DNA of 64,000 bases from Pantoea agglomerans (lineage in GTDB: Bacteria; Pseudomonadota; Gammaproteobacteria; Enterobacterales; Enterobacteriaceae), in contig NZ_CP090207.1 of the NCBI RefSeq assembly GCF_021397715.1, positions 2,852,001 through 2,916,000 on the forward strand, given 5' to 3'. The stretch's first letter is position 1. Each line of letters opens with the position of its first letter. Below, piece by piece: positions 56,994 to 64,000 of the stretch. The notes under the pieces are model-generated. The model worked only from the letters and a program-made list of their open reading frames with translations. It made no database searches and was not told the origin of the DNA. The position numbers and the translations under genes were made by a program.

Positions 56994-57869
56994 TCACCCC
57001 GGATCTCGCCCCATCCTGACCATCGCCCGATACCAGGCGCCGCGCTGAATCGACCATCTCAACCCGACGGCAATCGCCGCGATCTGCTGATCGATCATCG
57101 CCTGCTGAAAGCGACCGGTTTCGCGCCCGGACATCGCCTGCGCCCAGTCCGGCATCAGGCCAAAACCTGACTTCAGCATCACCTTCATCACCGGTCTGGC
57201 CTGCCAGCTTGGGGCGGGCGCGTTCATCAGCAGGCGCGTCACTTCCGCCGTGCGCTGATCAAAGCGCAGCTCCGGACGCATCTGTTGCAGGTAATCGGCA
57301 ACATCGAGGACGCTTTTCGGCACCTTCTCCGCGCCCAGCGCTTCGGCGATCAGCGCGGCTTCCTGATAATAGCGATCCTGATCGGCGCGACTGAGACGCG
57401 GGTTTTTGTAGCGCAGATGAGCCGCCAGAAAGCGGCTGGTTTCTGCTACGTGAACCCAGGTCAGCAGATGCGGATCGCTGGCCGCATAGGGTTTACCGGC
57501 GCTGTCGACGCCGCTGACTTTAAGGTGAATCCGCTTTACCCGTTCAATCAGCGTATGGGCATCCTGAGTGTTACCAAAGGTGGTCACCGCGATAAACTGG
57601 CTGGTGCGGCGCAGGCGGCCCATCATATCCTGGCGAAAATTGGAGTGGTCCCAGACGCCCGCCAGCGCTGCCGGGTGCAGCATCTGTAACAGCAGTGCGC
57701 TGATACCGCCGCACATCATCGAGGTAAAATCACCGTGGACCTGCCAGATAACGCTATCCGGGCCAAACAGGCCGGGATCGCCGGGCGGCTGAGAAATATC
57801 GAATTCATTCAGCGACAGGCCGTTAAGGCGAAACACCTGTTGCTGGATGCGGTCACGCAGATTAATCAT
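56994..57869 (-). CDS. Oxygenase MpaB family protein (DUF2236)
   Basis: The 291-residue member of the MpaB/rubber-oxygenase-like family, whose characterised relatives are haem-dependent. Family features: GPDSVIWQVHGDFTSMMCGGISALLLQMLHPAALAGVWDHSNFRQDMMGRLRRTSQF (about residues 36-92) and LTWVHVAETSRFL. ATG at 57869 is chosen over GTG two codons earlier; no clear ribosome site for either. Normal GC, so not part of the AT-rich island. Substrate unknown. Confidence 0.78.
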   Translation of the reverse strand: MINLRDRIQQQVFRLNGLSLNEFDISQPPGDPGLFGPDSVIWQVHGDFTSMMCGGISALLLQMLHPAALAGVWDHSNFRQDMMGRLRRTSQFIAVTTFGNTQDAHTLIERVKRIHLKVSGVDSAGKPYAASDPHLLTWVHVAETSRFLAAHLRYKNPRLSRADQDRYYQEAALIAEALGAEKVPKSVLDVADYLQQMRPELRFDQRTAEVTRLLMNAPAPSWQARPVMKVMLKSGFGLMPDWAQAMSGRETGRFQQAMIDQQIAAIAVGLRWSIQRGAWYRAMVRMGRDPG

Positions 57870-57956
57870 GAGCACTCTGATAACGGAAAGGAGGCGGCGC
57901 GCCGTTGCTGCCGGCGCGCCGCGCCACCTTCCCTCAGAACGAGGGAAGGTGAACGG

Positions 57957-60254
57957 TTATAGATAGTCGAACTGGGCGTGCTGGGTACGCGCTGAATCCA
58001 GCCCGATCATCACATTGAATTTACCCGGTTCCGCCACCTGCTGCATCTGCTGGTTCCAGAACTTCAGCGCATCGACATCAATCTTAAAGGTCACGGTCTG
58101 TGACTCGCCCGCCTTCAGCATGATGCGTTTAAAGCCGCGCAGTTCCTGCACCGGACGGCTGATGGAGGCGACCGGATCGTTCAGATAAAGCTGCACCACG
58201 GTGGCACCGTCACGCTTGCCGCTGTTGGTCACCGTAACGCTGGCTTCGATGCTGCCGTTACGCGGCATGGTCGGCGATGACATTTTTACCGGCGACACGG
58301 TGAAAGTGGTATAGCTCAGACCGTAACCAAACGGATAGAGCGGGCCGTTGGCCGCATCATAGTAATGCGAGGTATATTTGTTCGGCTTCTCCGGGTTGTA
58401 CGGACGGCCGGTCGGCAGGTGGTTGTAGTAGATCGGAATCTGGCCCACCGAGCGCGGGAAGGAGACCGGCAGCTTGCCCGACGGATTGTAATCACCGAAC
58501 AGCACATCAGCGATAGCGTTACCGCCTTCGGTGCCGCTGAACCAGGTTTCCAGCACCGCATCAGCCATCCGATCCTCATTCACCAGCGCCAGCGGACGAC
58601 CATTCATCAGCACGATCACCAGCGGTTTGCCGGTGGCTTTCAGCGCCGCTAACAGTTTCTGCTGGCTCGGTGGGATCACCAGATCGCTGCGGCTCGACGC
58701 TTCATGCGCCATCCCCTGCGCTTCACCTACCGCCGCAACCACCACATCTGCCTGCTTCGCTTTGGCAACCGCGTCATCAATCAGCTGCTGCGGCGAACGG
58801 GGATCGACCGATACCGCCTGTTCATACAGGTTTAGGAAATCCTGAATGCCTTTGTTGTCGGTAATATTGGCCCCTTTTTCATACAGCAGCGTCGCTTTGC
58901 CCGCCGTGGCATTGCGCATCCCCTGCAGCAGCGAAATGGATTGTTTCGCCACGCCAGCGGCTGACCAACTGCCCATGATGTCGCGCTGGCTGTCTGCCAG
59001 CGGACCAATCAGGGCAATGGTGCCCGATTTCTTCAGCGGTAAGGTTTCCAGCCGGTTTTTCAGCAGCACGATACTTTTGCGTGCCACATCGCGTGCTTCG
59101 GCCCGATGCAGGCGACTTTCAGCATTGGTATCCTGCGGATCGCTCTCTTTCGGACCCAGATGGCTGTAGGGATCGTTAAACAGTCCCATATCATATTTGA
59201 CGTTGAGTACGTGACGCGCCGCATCGTCAATTTCCGCCATGCTGACCGCGCCGCTCTTCACCAGATCGGGCAGGTATTTGCTGTAATATTCGTCGCTCAT
59301 GCTCATATCGACGCCCGACTTCAGCGCGATACGCACCGCATCCTGTGGATCGCTGGCAACGCCATGCTTGATCAGCTCTTTGATCGCGCCGTGATCGCTG
59401 ATGGTGATCCCTTTAAATTTCCATTTATCGCGCAGCAGATCTTTCAGCAGCCAGCCATCGGCGGTAGCCGGGACACCGTTGATCGAGTTCAGCGCCACCA
59501 TCACGCCGCCACTGCCGGCATCCAGCGAGGCTTTATAGGGCGGCAGATAATCCTGGAACATCCGCTGTGGGCTCATATCCACGGTGTTGTAATCCCGCCC
59601 GCCTTCCACCGCGCCATACAGTGCGAAGTGTTTGACGCTGGTCATGATGTTATAGCGATCGGCCGCGCTTTTGCCCTGCATCGACTGCACCATGCTGCGG
59701 CCCATTTCGCCGGTCAGGTAGGTATCTTCGCCAAAGCCTTCTGAGCCACGACCCCAGCGCGGTTCACGGCTGACATCGACCATCGGTGCCCAGGTCATAT
59801 TCAGGCCATCGTCGGCCGCTTCATAGGCGGAAACCCGCCCTACTTCTTTCACTGCGTCCAGATCCCAGCTGGCGGCCAGGCCGAGTGGGATTGGGAAAAT
59901 GGTGCGCTGGCCGTGGATCACATCGTAGGCGAAAAACAGCGGAATTTTCAGGCGGCTGAGCTGCATCGCCTGATCCTGCATCGCACGGATATCCTGACGG
60001 GTTACGGTATTGAAAATCGCGCCAACCTGACTTTTCTTAATCATCTCCCGGATGACTTCTTTTGGATTATCAGGCCCGACGCTGATTAAACGCAGCTGGC
60101 CGATCTTCTCATCCAGCGTCATTTTTTTAAGCAGATCGTTGACGAACGCATCCCGCGCCTGCTCGGTCATCGGGTGGTTACCTGGCATTGTCTCAGCCAA
60201 TGCCGGTTGCATCGCGAGGGAGACAGCGAGACTAACAGAGTAAATCCATTTCAT
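57957..60254 (-). CDS. bglX: BglX, periplasmic beta-glucosidase (GH3)
   Basis: Periplasmic glycoside hydrolase family 3 enzyme of 765 residues. Signal peptide MKWIYSVSLAVSLAMQPALA. GH3 N-terminal barrel: MTLDEKIGQLRLIS, VSREPRWGRGSEGFGEDTYL, SVKHFALYGAVEGG, and the nucleophile Asp in GITISDHGAIKEL. The GH3 C-terminal domain (VVVAAVGEAQGMAHEASSR) and a fibronectin-III-like domain (LYPFGYGLSYTTF... AEPGKFNVMIG) follow. ATG at 60254 matches E. coli BglX; the frame is open 31 codons earlier. Adjacent to dld, as in E. coli. Confidence 0.96.
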   Translation of the reverse strand: MKWIYSVSLAVSLAMQPALAETMPGNHPMTEQARDAFVNDLLKKMTLDEKIGQLRLISVGPDNPKEVIREMIKKSQVGAIFNTVTRQDIRAMQDQAMQLSRLKIPLFFAYDVIHGQRTIFPIPLGLAASWDLDAVKEVGRVSAYEAADDGLNMTWAPMVDVSREPRWGRGSEGFGEDTYLTGEMGRSMVQSMQGKSAADRYNIMTSVKHFALYGAVEGGRDYNTVDMSPQRMFQDYLPPYKASLDAGSGGVMVALNSINGVPATADGWLLKDLLRDKWKFKGITISDHGAIKELIKHGVASDPQDAVRIALKSGVDMSMSDEYYSKYLPDLVKSGAVSMAEIDDAARHVLNVKYDMGLFNDPYSHLGPKESDPQDTNAESRLHRAEARDVARKSIVLLKNRLETLPLKKSGTIALIGPLADSQRDIMGSWSAAGVAKQSISLLQGMRNATAGKATLLYEKGANITDNKGIQDFLNLYEQAVSVDPRSPQQLIDDAVAKAKQADVVVAAVGEAQGMAHEASSRSDLVIPPSQQKLLAALKATGKPLVIVLMNGRPLALVNEDRMADAVLETWFSGTEGGNAIADVLFGDYNPSGKLPVSFPRSVGQIPIYYNHLPTGRPYNPEKPNKYTSHYYDAANGPLYPFGYGLSYTTFTVSPVKMSSPTMPRNGSIEASVTVTNSGKRDGATVVQLYLNDPVASISRPVQELRGFKRIMLKAGESQTVTFKIDVDALKFWNQQMQQVAEPGKFNVMIGLDSARTQHAQFDYL

Positions 60255-60410
60255 CAGGTTGGGTTCTCTTAAGTAACTGCGCAATATCGAATAAACAGGC
60301 GGCAGTGTGCCACAAGAAGAGAATAGCAGGTAGCCTGCCGGTGTCACACTGCGTTGCAGCGAGTTGACGTGCTACAGTAATGACGCACTGATAAGACAAG
60401 GGAATTGCCC

Positions 60411-62114
60411 ATGAAACAGACCTCTGCCCTGCTTTCTGACTTACGCCGCCTGGTCGGCCCTGCGCATCTGCTTACCGAACCTGAACAGACCGCCCGCTAC
60501 CGTAAAGGCTTTCGCTCCGGCGAAGGCGACGCGCTGGCGGTGGTGTTTCCTGCCACGCTGCTGGAGCTGTGGCGGGTATTGCAGACGCTGGTCAATGCCG
60601 ACGCCATTATTCTGATGCAGGCGGCGAATACCGGCCTGACTGAAGGCTCGACGCCGCACGGCGACGATTACGATCGTCCGCTGGTGATCATCAGTACGCT
60701 GCGGCTGGATAAGCTCCAGTTAATTGATGACGGCAAACAGGTGCTGGCGTTTCCCGGCAGCACGCTCTATCAGCTGGAAAAAGTGCTCAAACCGCTGGGA
60801 CGCGAGCCGCATTCAGTGATTGGATCGTCCTGCATTGGTGCCTCGGTGCTGGGCGGAATTTGTAATAATTCCGGCGGGTCGCTGATCAAACGCGGCCCGG
60901 CCTACAGCGAAATGGCGCTGTTCGCGCAGATAGATGCCCAGGGCAAACTGCGGCTGGTTAACCATCTTGGCATCGATTTAGGGCATTCACCGGAAGAGAT
61001 TCTGGGCCGGCTGGATGACGATCGCTGGCAGCAGAGCGATGTCCTGCATGATGGCCGTCACGCCTCCGATCATGAATATGCCGACCGGGTTCGTGAAGTG
61101 GATGCGGATACGCCCGCCCGCTATAACGCCGATGCGCGTCGCCTGTTTGAAGCCTCCGGCTGTGCCGGTAAGCTGGCGGTCTTCGCCGTGCGTCTCGATA
61201 CTTTCGCCAGCGAACCGCAGCAGCAGGTGTTCTATATCGGTACCAACGATCCCGACGTGCTGAGCGACATTCGCCGCCACATGCTGGCGCACTTCAGCAA
61301 TCTGCCGGTAGCGGGTGAATATATGCACCGCGATATCTATGACATCGCCGAAGTCTACGGCAAAGATACCTTTCTGATGATCGACAAGCTGGGCACCGAC
61401 AAGATGCCGCTGTTCTTCACGCTGAAAGGTCGTGTGGATGCCTGGCTGAGCAAGCTGTCATTTATCAAACCGCACTTCAGCGATCGCCTGTTGCAGCGCC
61501 TGAGCCGCCTCTTTCCGGCGCATCTGCCTGAACGAATGAAGCAGTATCGCGACAAATATGAACATTACCTGATGCTGAAAATGTCCGGCGACGGCGTGGC
61601 TGAAGCGCGTAACTATTTACGCGATTACTTTCGCGAAGGCGGCGGCGAATTTTTTGAGTGTGATGGGAAAGAAGGTGCCCATGCTTTCCTGCATCGTTTT
61701 GCCGCCGCAGGCGCCGCGGTGCGCTATCACGCGGTGCATGCGGATGAGGTGGAAGATATTCTGGCACTGGATATCGCATTGCGACGCAATGACCCTAACT
61801 GGTTTGAAACCCTGCCCGAGGCGATAAAAAACTCACTCAGCCACAGCCTCTACTACGGTCACTTTTTCTGTCATGTGTTCCATCAGGATTACATCGTCAG
61901 AAAAGGCGTTGATGCTCATCAGCTGAAAGCGCAGATGCTGGAGATTTTACAGGCGCGCGGGGCGGAGTATCCGGCGGAGCACAACGTCGGTCATCTCTAT
62001 CAGGCCAAACCGCAGCTGGCGGCCTTTTACCGGCAGCTCGATCCCACTAACAGTTTTAATCCGGGGATTGGCAAAACCAGTAAGCATAAGGGATGGGCAG
62101 TGAAGCAGGTTTAA
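60411..62114 (+). CDS. dld: Dld, quinone-dependent D-lactate dehydrogenase
   Basis: FAD-dependent peripheral inner-membrane enzyme oxidising D-lactate to pyruvate and reducing quinone. It has 567 residues. FAD-binding motifs are LMQAANTGLTEGSTPHG near residues 66-82 and VIGSSCIGASVLGGICNNSGGSL; the C-terminal membrane-binding lactate_DH domain contains VAGEYMHRDIYDIAEVYGKDTF and ALDIALRRND. ATG at 60411 has AAGGGA upstream; a TTG six bases earlier is possible. Divergent from bglX. Confidence 0.96.
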   Translation: MKQTSALLSDLRRLVGPAHLLTEPEQTARYRKGFRSGEGDALAVVFPATLLELWRVLQTLVNADAIILMQAANTGLTEGSTPHGDDYDRPLVIISTLRLDKLQLIDDGKQVLAFPGSTLYQLEKVLKPLGREPHSVIGSSCIGASVLGGICNNSGGSLIKRGPAYSEMALFAQIDAQGKLRLVNHLGIDLGHSPEEILGRLDDDRWQQSDVLHDGRHASDHEYADRVREVDADTPARYNADARRLFEASGCAGKLAVFAVRLDTFASEPQQQVFYIGTNDPDVLSDIRRHMLAHFSNLPVAGEYMHRDIYDIAEVYGKDTFLMIDKLGTDKMPLFFTLKGRVDAWLSKLSFIKPHFSDRLLQRLSRLFPAHLPERMKQYRDKYEHYLMLKMSGDGVAEARNYLRDYFREGGGEFFECDGKEGAHAFLHRFAAAGAAVRYHAVHADEVEDILALDIALRRNDPNWFETLPEAIKNSLSHSLYYGHFFCHVFHQDYIVRKGVDAHQLKAQMLEILQARGAEYPAEHNVGHLYQAKPQLAAFYRQLDPTNSFNPGIGKTSKHKGWAVKQV

Positions 62115-62126
62115 TCGCCTTATCAG

Positions 62127-62152
62127 TCAGCCTGCTTATCTGAGCAGGCTGA
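62127..62152 (+). terminator. Hairpin after dld
   Basis: Perfect 10-bp stem TCAGCCTGCT-TATCTG-AGCAGGCTGA, 13 bases after the dld stop, without a T-run. Confidence 0.55.
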
Positions 62153-62325
62153 TTGTCACACAACCGGGAAGTCCGTTCGCACCGCCAGCCTCCCGTTGCA
62201 GCAGCCCTGCCAATAACTAACATCTTTATCAGAATATTAATTTCCCCTCCCATATTGCACCTGCTTTATTTTATCTCATCGGGTTCTGCGCAATAGTTCA
62301 CAAAACACCCTGCCGCCAATTGATA

Positions 62326-62340
62326 TTTCGCGTCGCGAAA
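62326..62340. promoter_or_regulatory. NagC/Mlc-like operator candidate upstream of chiP
   Basis: Palindrome TTTCGCG-T-CGCGAAA, 63 bases before the chiP start. Such TTTCGCG/CGCGAAA arms resemble NagC/Mlc operators, and NagC represses chiP in E. coli. The match is by recollection of the consensus. The rest of 62153-62402 is AT-rich with no gene. Confidence 0.5.
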
Positions 62341-62402
62341 AATAGATTGTCGCCATAAAAATTCATAGCAAGCATCTTAAATTCATTCAGGGAAGAGTGG
62401 TC

Positions 62403-63800
62403 ATGCGAAAAATTAACTACGCGTTAACGTTAATTGAAATAGCCACCGTAATAATTGCGTCAACAGCAATAAGTTCATCACCGGCTTACGCCAGCGGATT
62501 TATTGATGACTCGTCGCTAAAGGGAAATGTTTTTTACTGGCAGCGTCAGCGAGATCGCAGAGACACCGATCCCACCAGTGAATATCAGGGGCAGTATCGG
62601 GCTAATTTACATCATGCCTCGCTCAACAGTAATCTCGACTATCAGTCAGGCTATGTCGGGGAGTGGATTGGTCTGGACCTCGCGATTTTCGGTGCTGCTG
62701 AGCTTTCCAACAGCGGCCCCGCCGCACCCAATGAAATTGGCTTCAGTAAGGCGCGTACCCGCTGGGATGAAAAGTGGAATGGCGACAGCGGCGGTGCTTC
62801 TGTTTATAAAGCCGCACTGAAATTAAAATATAACGATTACTGGTTGCGCGCCGGGTATATTCAGCCAACCGGCCAGACAATTATTGCGCCACACTGGAGT
62901 TTCTTACCCGGAACCTATCGCGGCGTCGAAGTCGGTGCGCTGTATGATTTCCAGCAGGCCGGTGCATTATCACTCTCCTGGATGTGGAGCGACAAATATA
63001 AAGCGCCCTGGTATCGTGACTTATATGATTTTCGTCAGGCTGATGGCAAAACGCCTGTCAGCTATCTGCATTCGTTCGGCATGAAATATGACTTCAAAAA
63101 TAATCTGGTGCTTGAGGGCGCTTTTGGCCAGGCGGCGGATTATATGGATCAATATTTCGCCAAAGCCTCGTGGTCAGCCACGCCAAACGGCAATGCACTT
63201 TACACCAGCTATCAGTTTTACGGGGCGCACGACAAAGTAGCGGGCGGTGCCGCTAATCCCCGTGATGTCTATGACGGCCTGGCCTGGTTACAGGCGATCA
63301 CTGTCGGCTACACCGTCGGCCCGGTTGATCTGCGACTCGAAGGCACCTGGGTTAAAGCCGAAGGGAATCAGGGCTTCTTTTTACAACGTATGACGCCGGG
63401 TTACGCCAGCTCCAACGGACGACTGGATATCTGGTGGGATGCCCGTTCCGACTGGAACGCCAACGGTGAAAAAGCGATTTTTGCCGGTGCCCTGCTCGAC
63501 TTAACGCCCTGGCAGCTGGCGGGCTGGAAAGTGGGCGGCTCCTGGGTCTGGGGCTGGGACGCCAGACCCGCCACCCAGCCTCAGTTTGACCAGCGTCAAC
63601 GGCTGACCGAGTCTGCCTGGAACCTCGATCTGATCTACCAGATTCAGCAGGGCCGCGCTAAAGATACGCTGATTAAACTGCACTACACCCGTTACGACAA
63701 TCACAGCAATCTGCCCAGTTACAGCGGGGGCTACGGCAATATTTTTCAGGACGAGAAGGATATCAAGCTGATGGTGATCGCACCCTTTACCCTGTTCTGA
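62403..63800 (+). CDS. chiP: ChiP-type chitoporin (OprD family)
   Basis: Outer-membrane porin for chitooligosaccharides, 465 residues. Signal peptide ends near residue 30 (AISSSPAYA). The mature part [81 protein letters not shown] and the C-terminal [24 protein letters not shown] match E. coli ChiP closely along the whole length, with a C-terminal Phe. ATG at 62403 follows GGGAAGAG. No ChiX pairing sequence is evident near the ribosome site. Confidence 0.93.
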   Translation: MRKINYALTLIEIATVIIASTAISSSPAYASGFIDDSSLKGNVFYWQRQRDRRDTDPTSEYQGQYRANLHHASLNSNLDYQSGYVGEWIGLDLAIFGAAELSNSGPAAPNEIGFSKARTRWDEKWNGDSGGASVYKAALKLKYNDYWLRAGYIQPTGQTIIAPHWSFLPGTYRGVEVGALYDFQQAGALSLSWMWSDKYKAPWYRDLYDFRQADGKTPVSYLHSFGMKYDFKNNLVLEGAFGQAADYMDQYFAKASWSATPNGNALYTSYQFYGAHDKVAGGAANPRDVYDGLAWLQAITVGYTVGPVDLRLEGTWVKAEGNQGFFLQRMTPGYASSNGRLDIWWDARSDWNANGEKAIFAGALLDLTPWQLAGWKVGGSWVWGWDARPATQPQFDQRQRLTESAWNLDLIYQIQQGRAKDTLIKLHYTRYDNHSNLPSYSGGYGNIFQDEKDIKLMVIAPFTLF

Positions 63801-63847
63801 CCCACGCCGCTGACCGGGATCTCTCTAGCCGAAACAAGGATGATGAC

Positions 63848-64000
63848 ATGTTAACCCAACGTTTTTTTGCGCTCAGCCTGCTGAGCGTTGCCCTCTCCAG
63901 CGCTGCCAGTCCGTCGGAGCAGTCGCTGGTAAATCAGATCAGCCAGTTTGGCGTGACCTATCAGGTGAAGGATAATCTGGCCGCCCTGCACGGGGTCGAC
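63848..64000 (+). CDS. Chitobiase / beta-N-acetylhexosaminidase (N-terminus only)
   Basis: The first 51 codons are visible before the window ends. A signal peptide (MLTQRFFALSLLSVALSSAA) is followed by SEQSLVNQISQFGVTYQVKD and NLAALHGVD, the start of the carbohydrate-binding domain of GH20 chitobiase (as in Serratia chitobiase). AAGGA lies eight bases before the ATG. It is 47 bases after chiP, so likely one operon for chitosugar uptake and cleavage. In E. coli the position is held by chiQ instead. Confidence 0.72.
   Translation, partial: MLTQRFFALSLLSVALSSAASPSEQSLVNQISQFGVTYQVKDNLAALHGVD

Overview
The window looks like a chromosome segment of a gamma-proteobacterium in the Enterobacterales, most probably Pantoea or a close relative in the Erwiniaceae. 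Gene order and protein sequences follow two Escherichia coli K-12 blocks closely (gsi-iaaA-moeAB to dinG, and mlrA-yohO-yehWXYZ-bglX-dld). Codon use is GC-rich throughout. A complete Pseudomonas-type histidine-utilisation cluster and an idi gene are present that K-12 lacks at these places. Genus placement is inference.

Positions 1-9.7 kb: the glutathione importer genes gsiC (cut by the window edge), gsiB and gsiA with iaaA; the molybdenum-cofactor pair moeA-moeB; the ABC-F protein ybiT; and an H-NS-family gene. An 850-bp gene-free stretch follows. Positions 10.5-14.8 kb hold an EmrAB-type tripartite efflux operon. Positions 14.9-24.2 kb return to the E. coli order: ybiR, mntR, a divergent pair of very small genes (a 25-residue membrane peptide and an MntS-like protein behind an MntR-like box), ompX, rhtA, dps, glnHPQ with NtrC/sigma-54 control, a decayed ybiO pseudogene, and rlmF.

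Positions 24.3-38.2 kb are a histidine-utilisation region. hutH-hutU, hutI-hutG, hutF-hutD and hutC encode the five-step route from histidine to glutamate plus its repressor. A polar amino-acid ABC importer operon ends in a second HutH-like protein that has lost the Ala-Ser-Gly triad needed to make the MIO cofactor. At least six HutC-type operators (TGTATATACA or CTTGTATAGACAAG) lie in the promoter regions and tie the importer operon to the regulon.

Positions 38.3-48.7 kb: an M20 peptidase-family hydrolase, ybiB, SOS-regulated dinG, a GNAT/XRE-cupin pair, mlrA with a likely autoregulatory site, the small gene yohO, and the yehWXY-osmF osmolyte importer. Positions 48.7-57.9 kb are an accessory block inserted between osmF and bglX: an MFS transporter, idi, a chemotaxis receptor with a FliA-type promoter, a suppressor-of-fused-domain protein, an AT-rich island with a frameshifted AIPR-type (abortive-infection) gene, and an MpaB-like oxygenase. 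Positions 58-64 kb hold bglX, dld, a chitoporin gene chiP and the start of a chitobiase gene.
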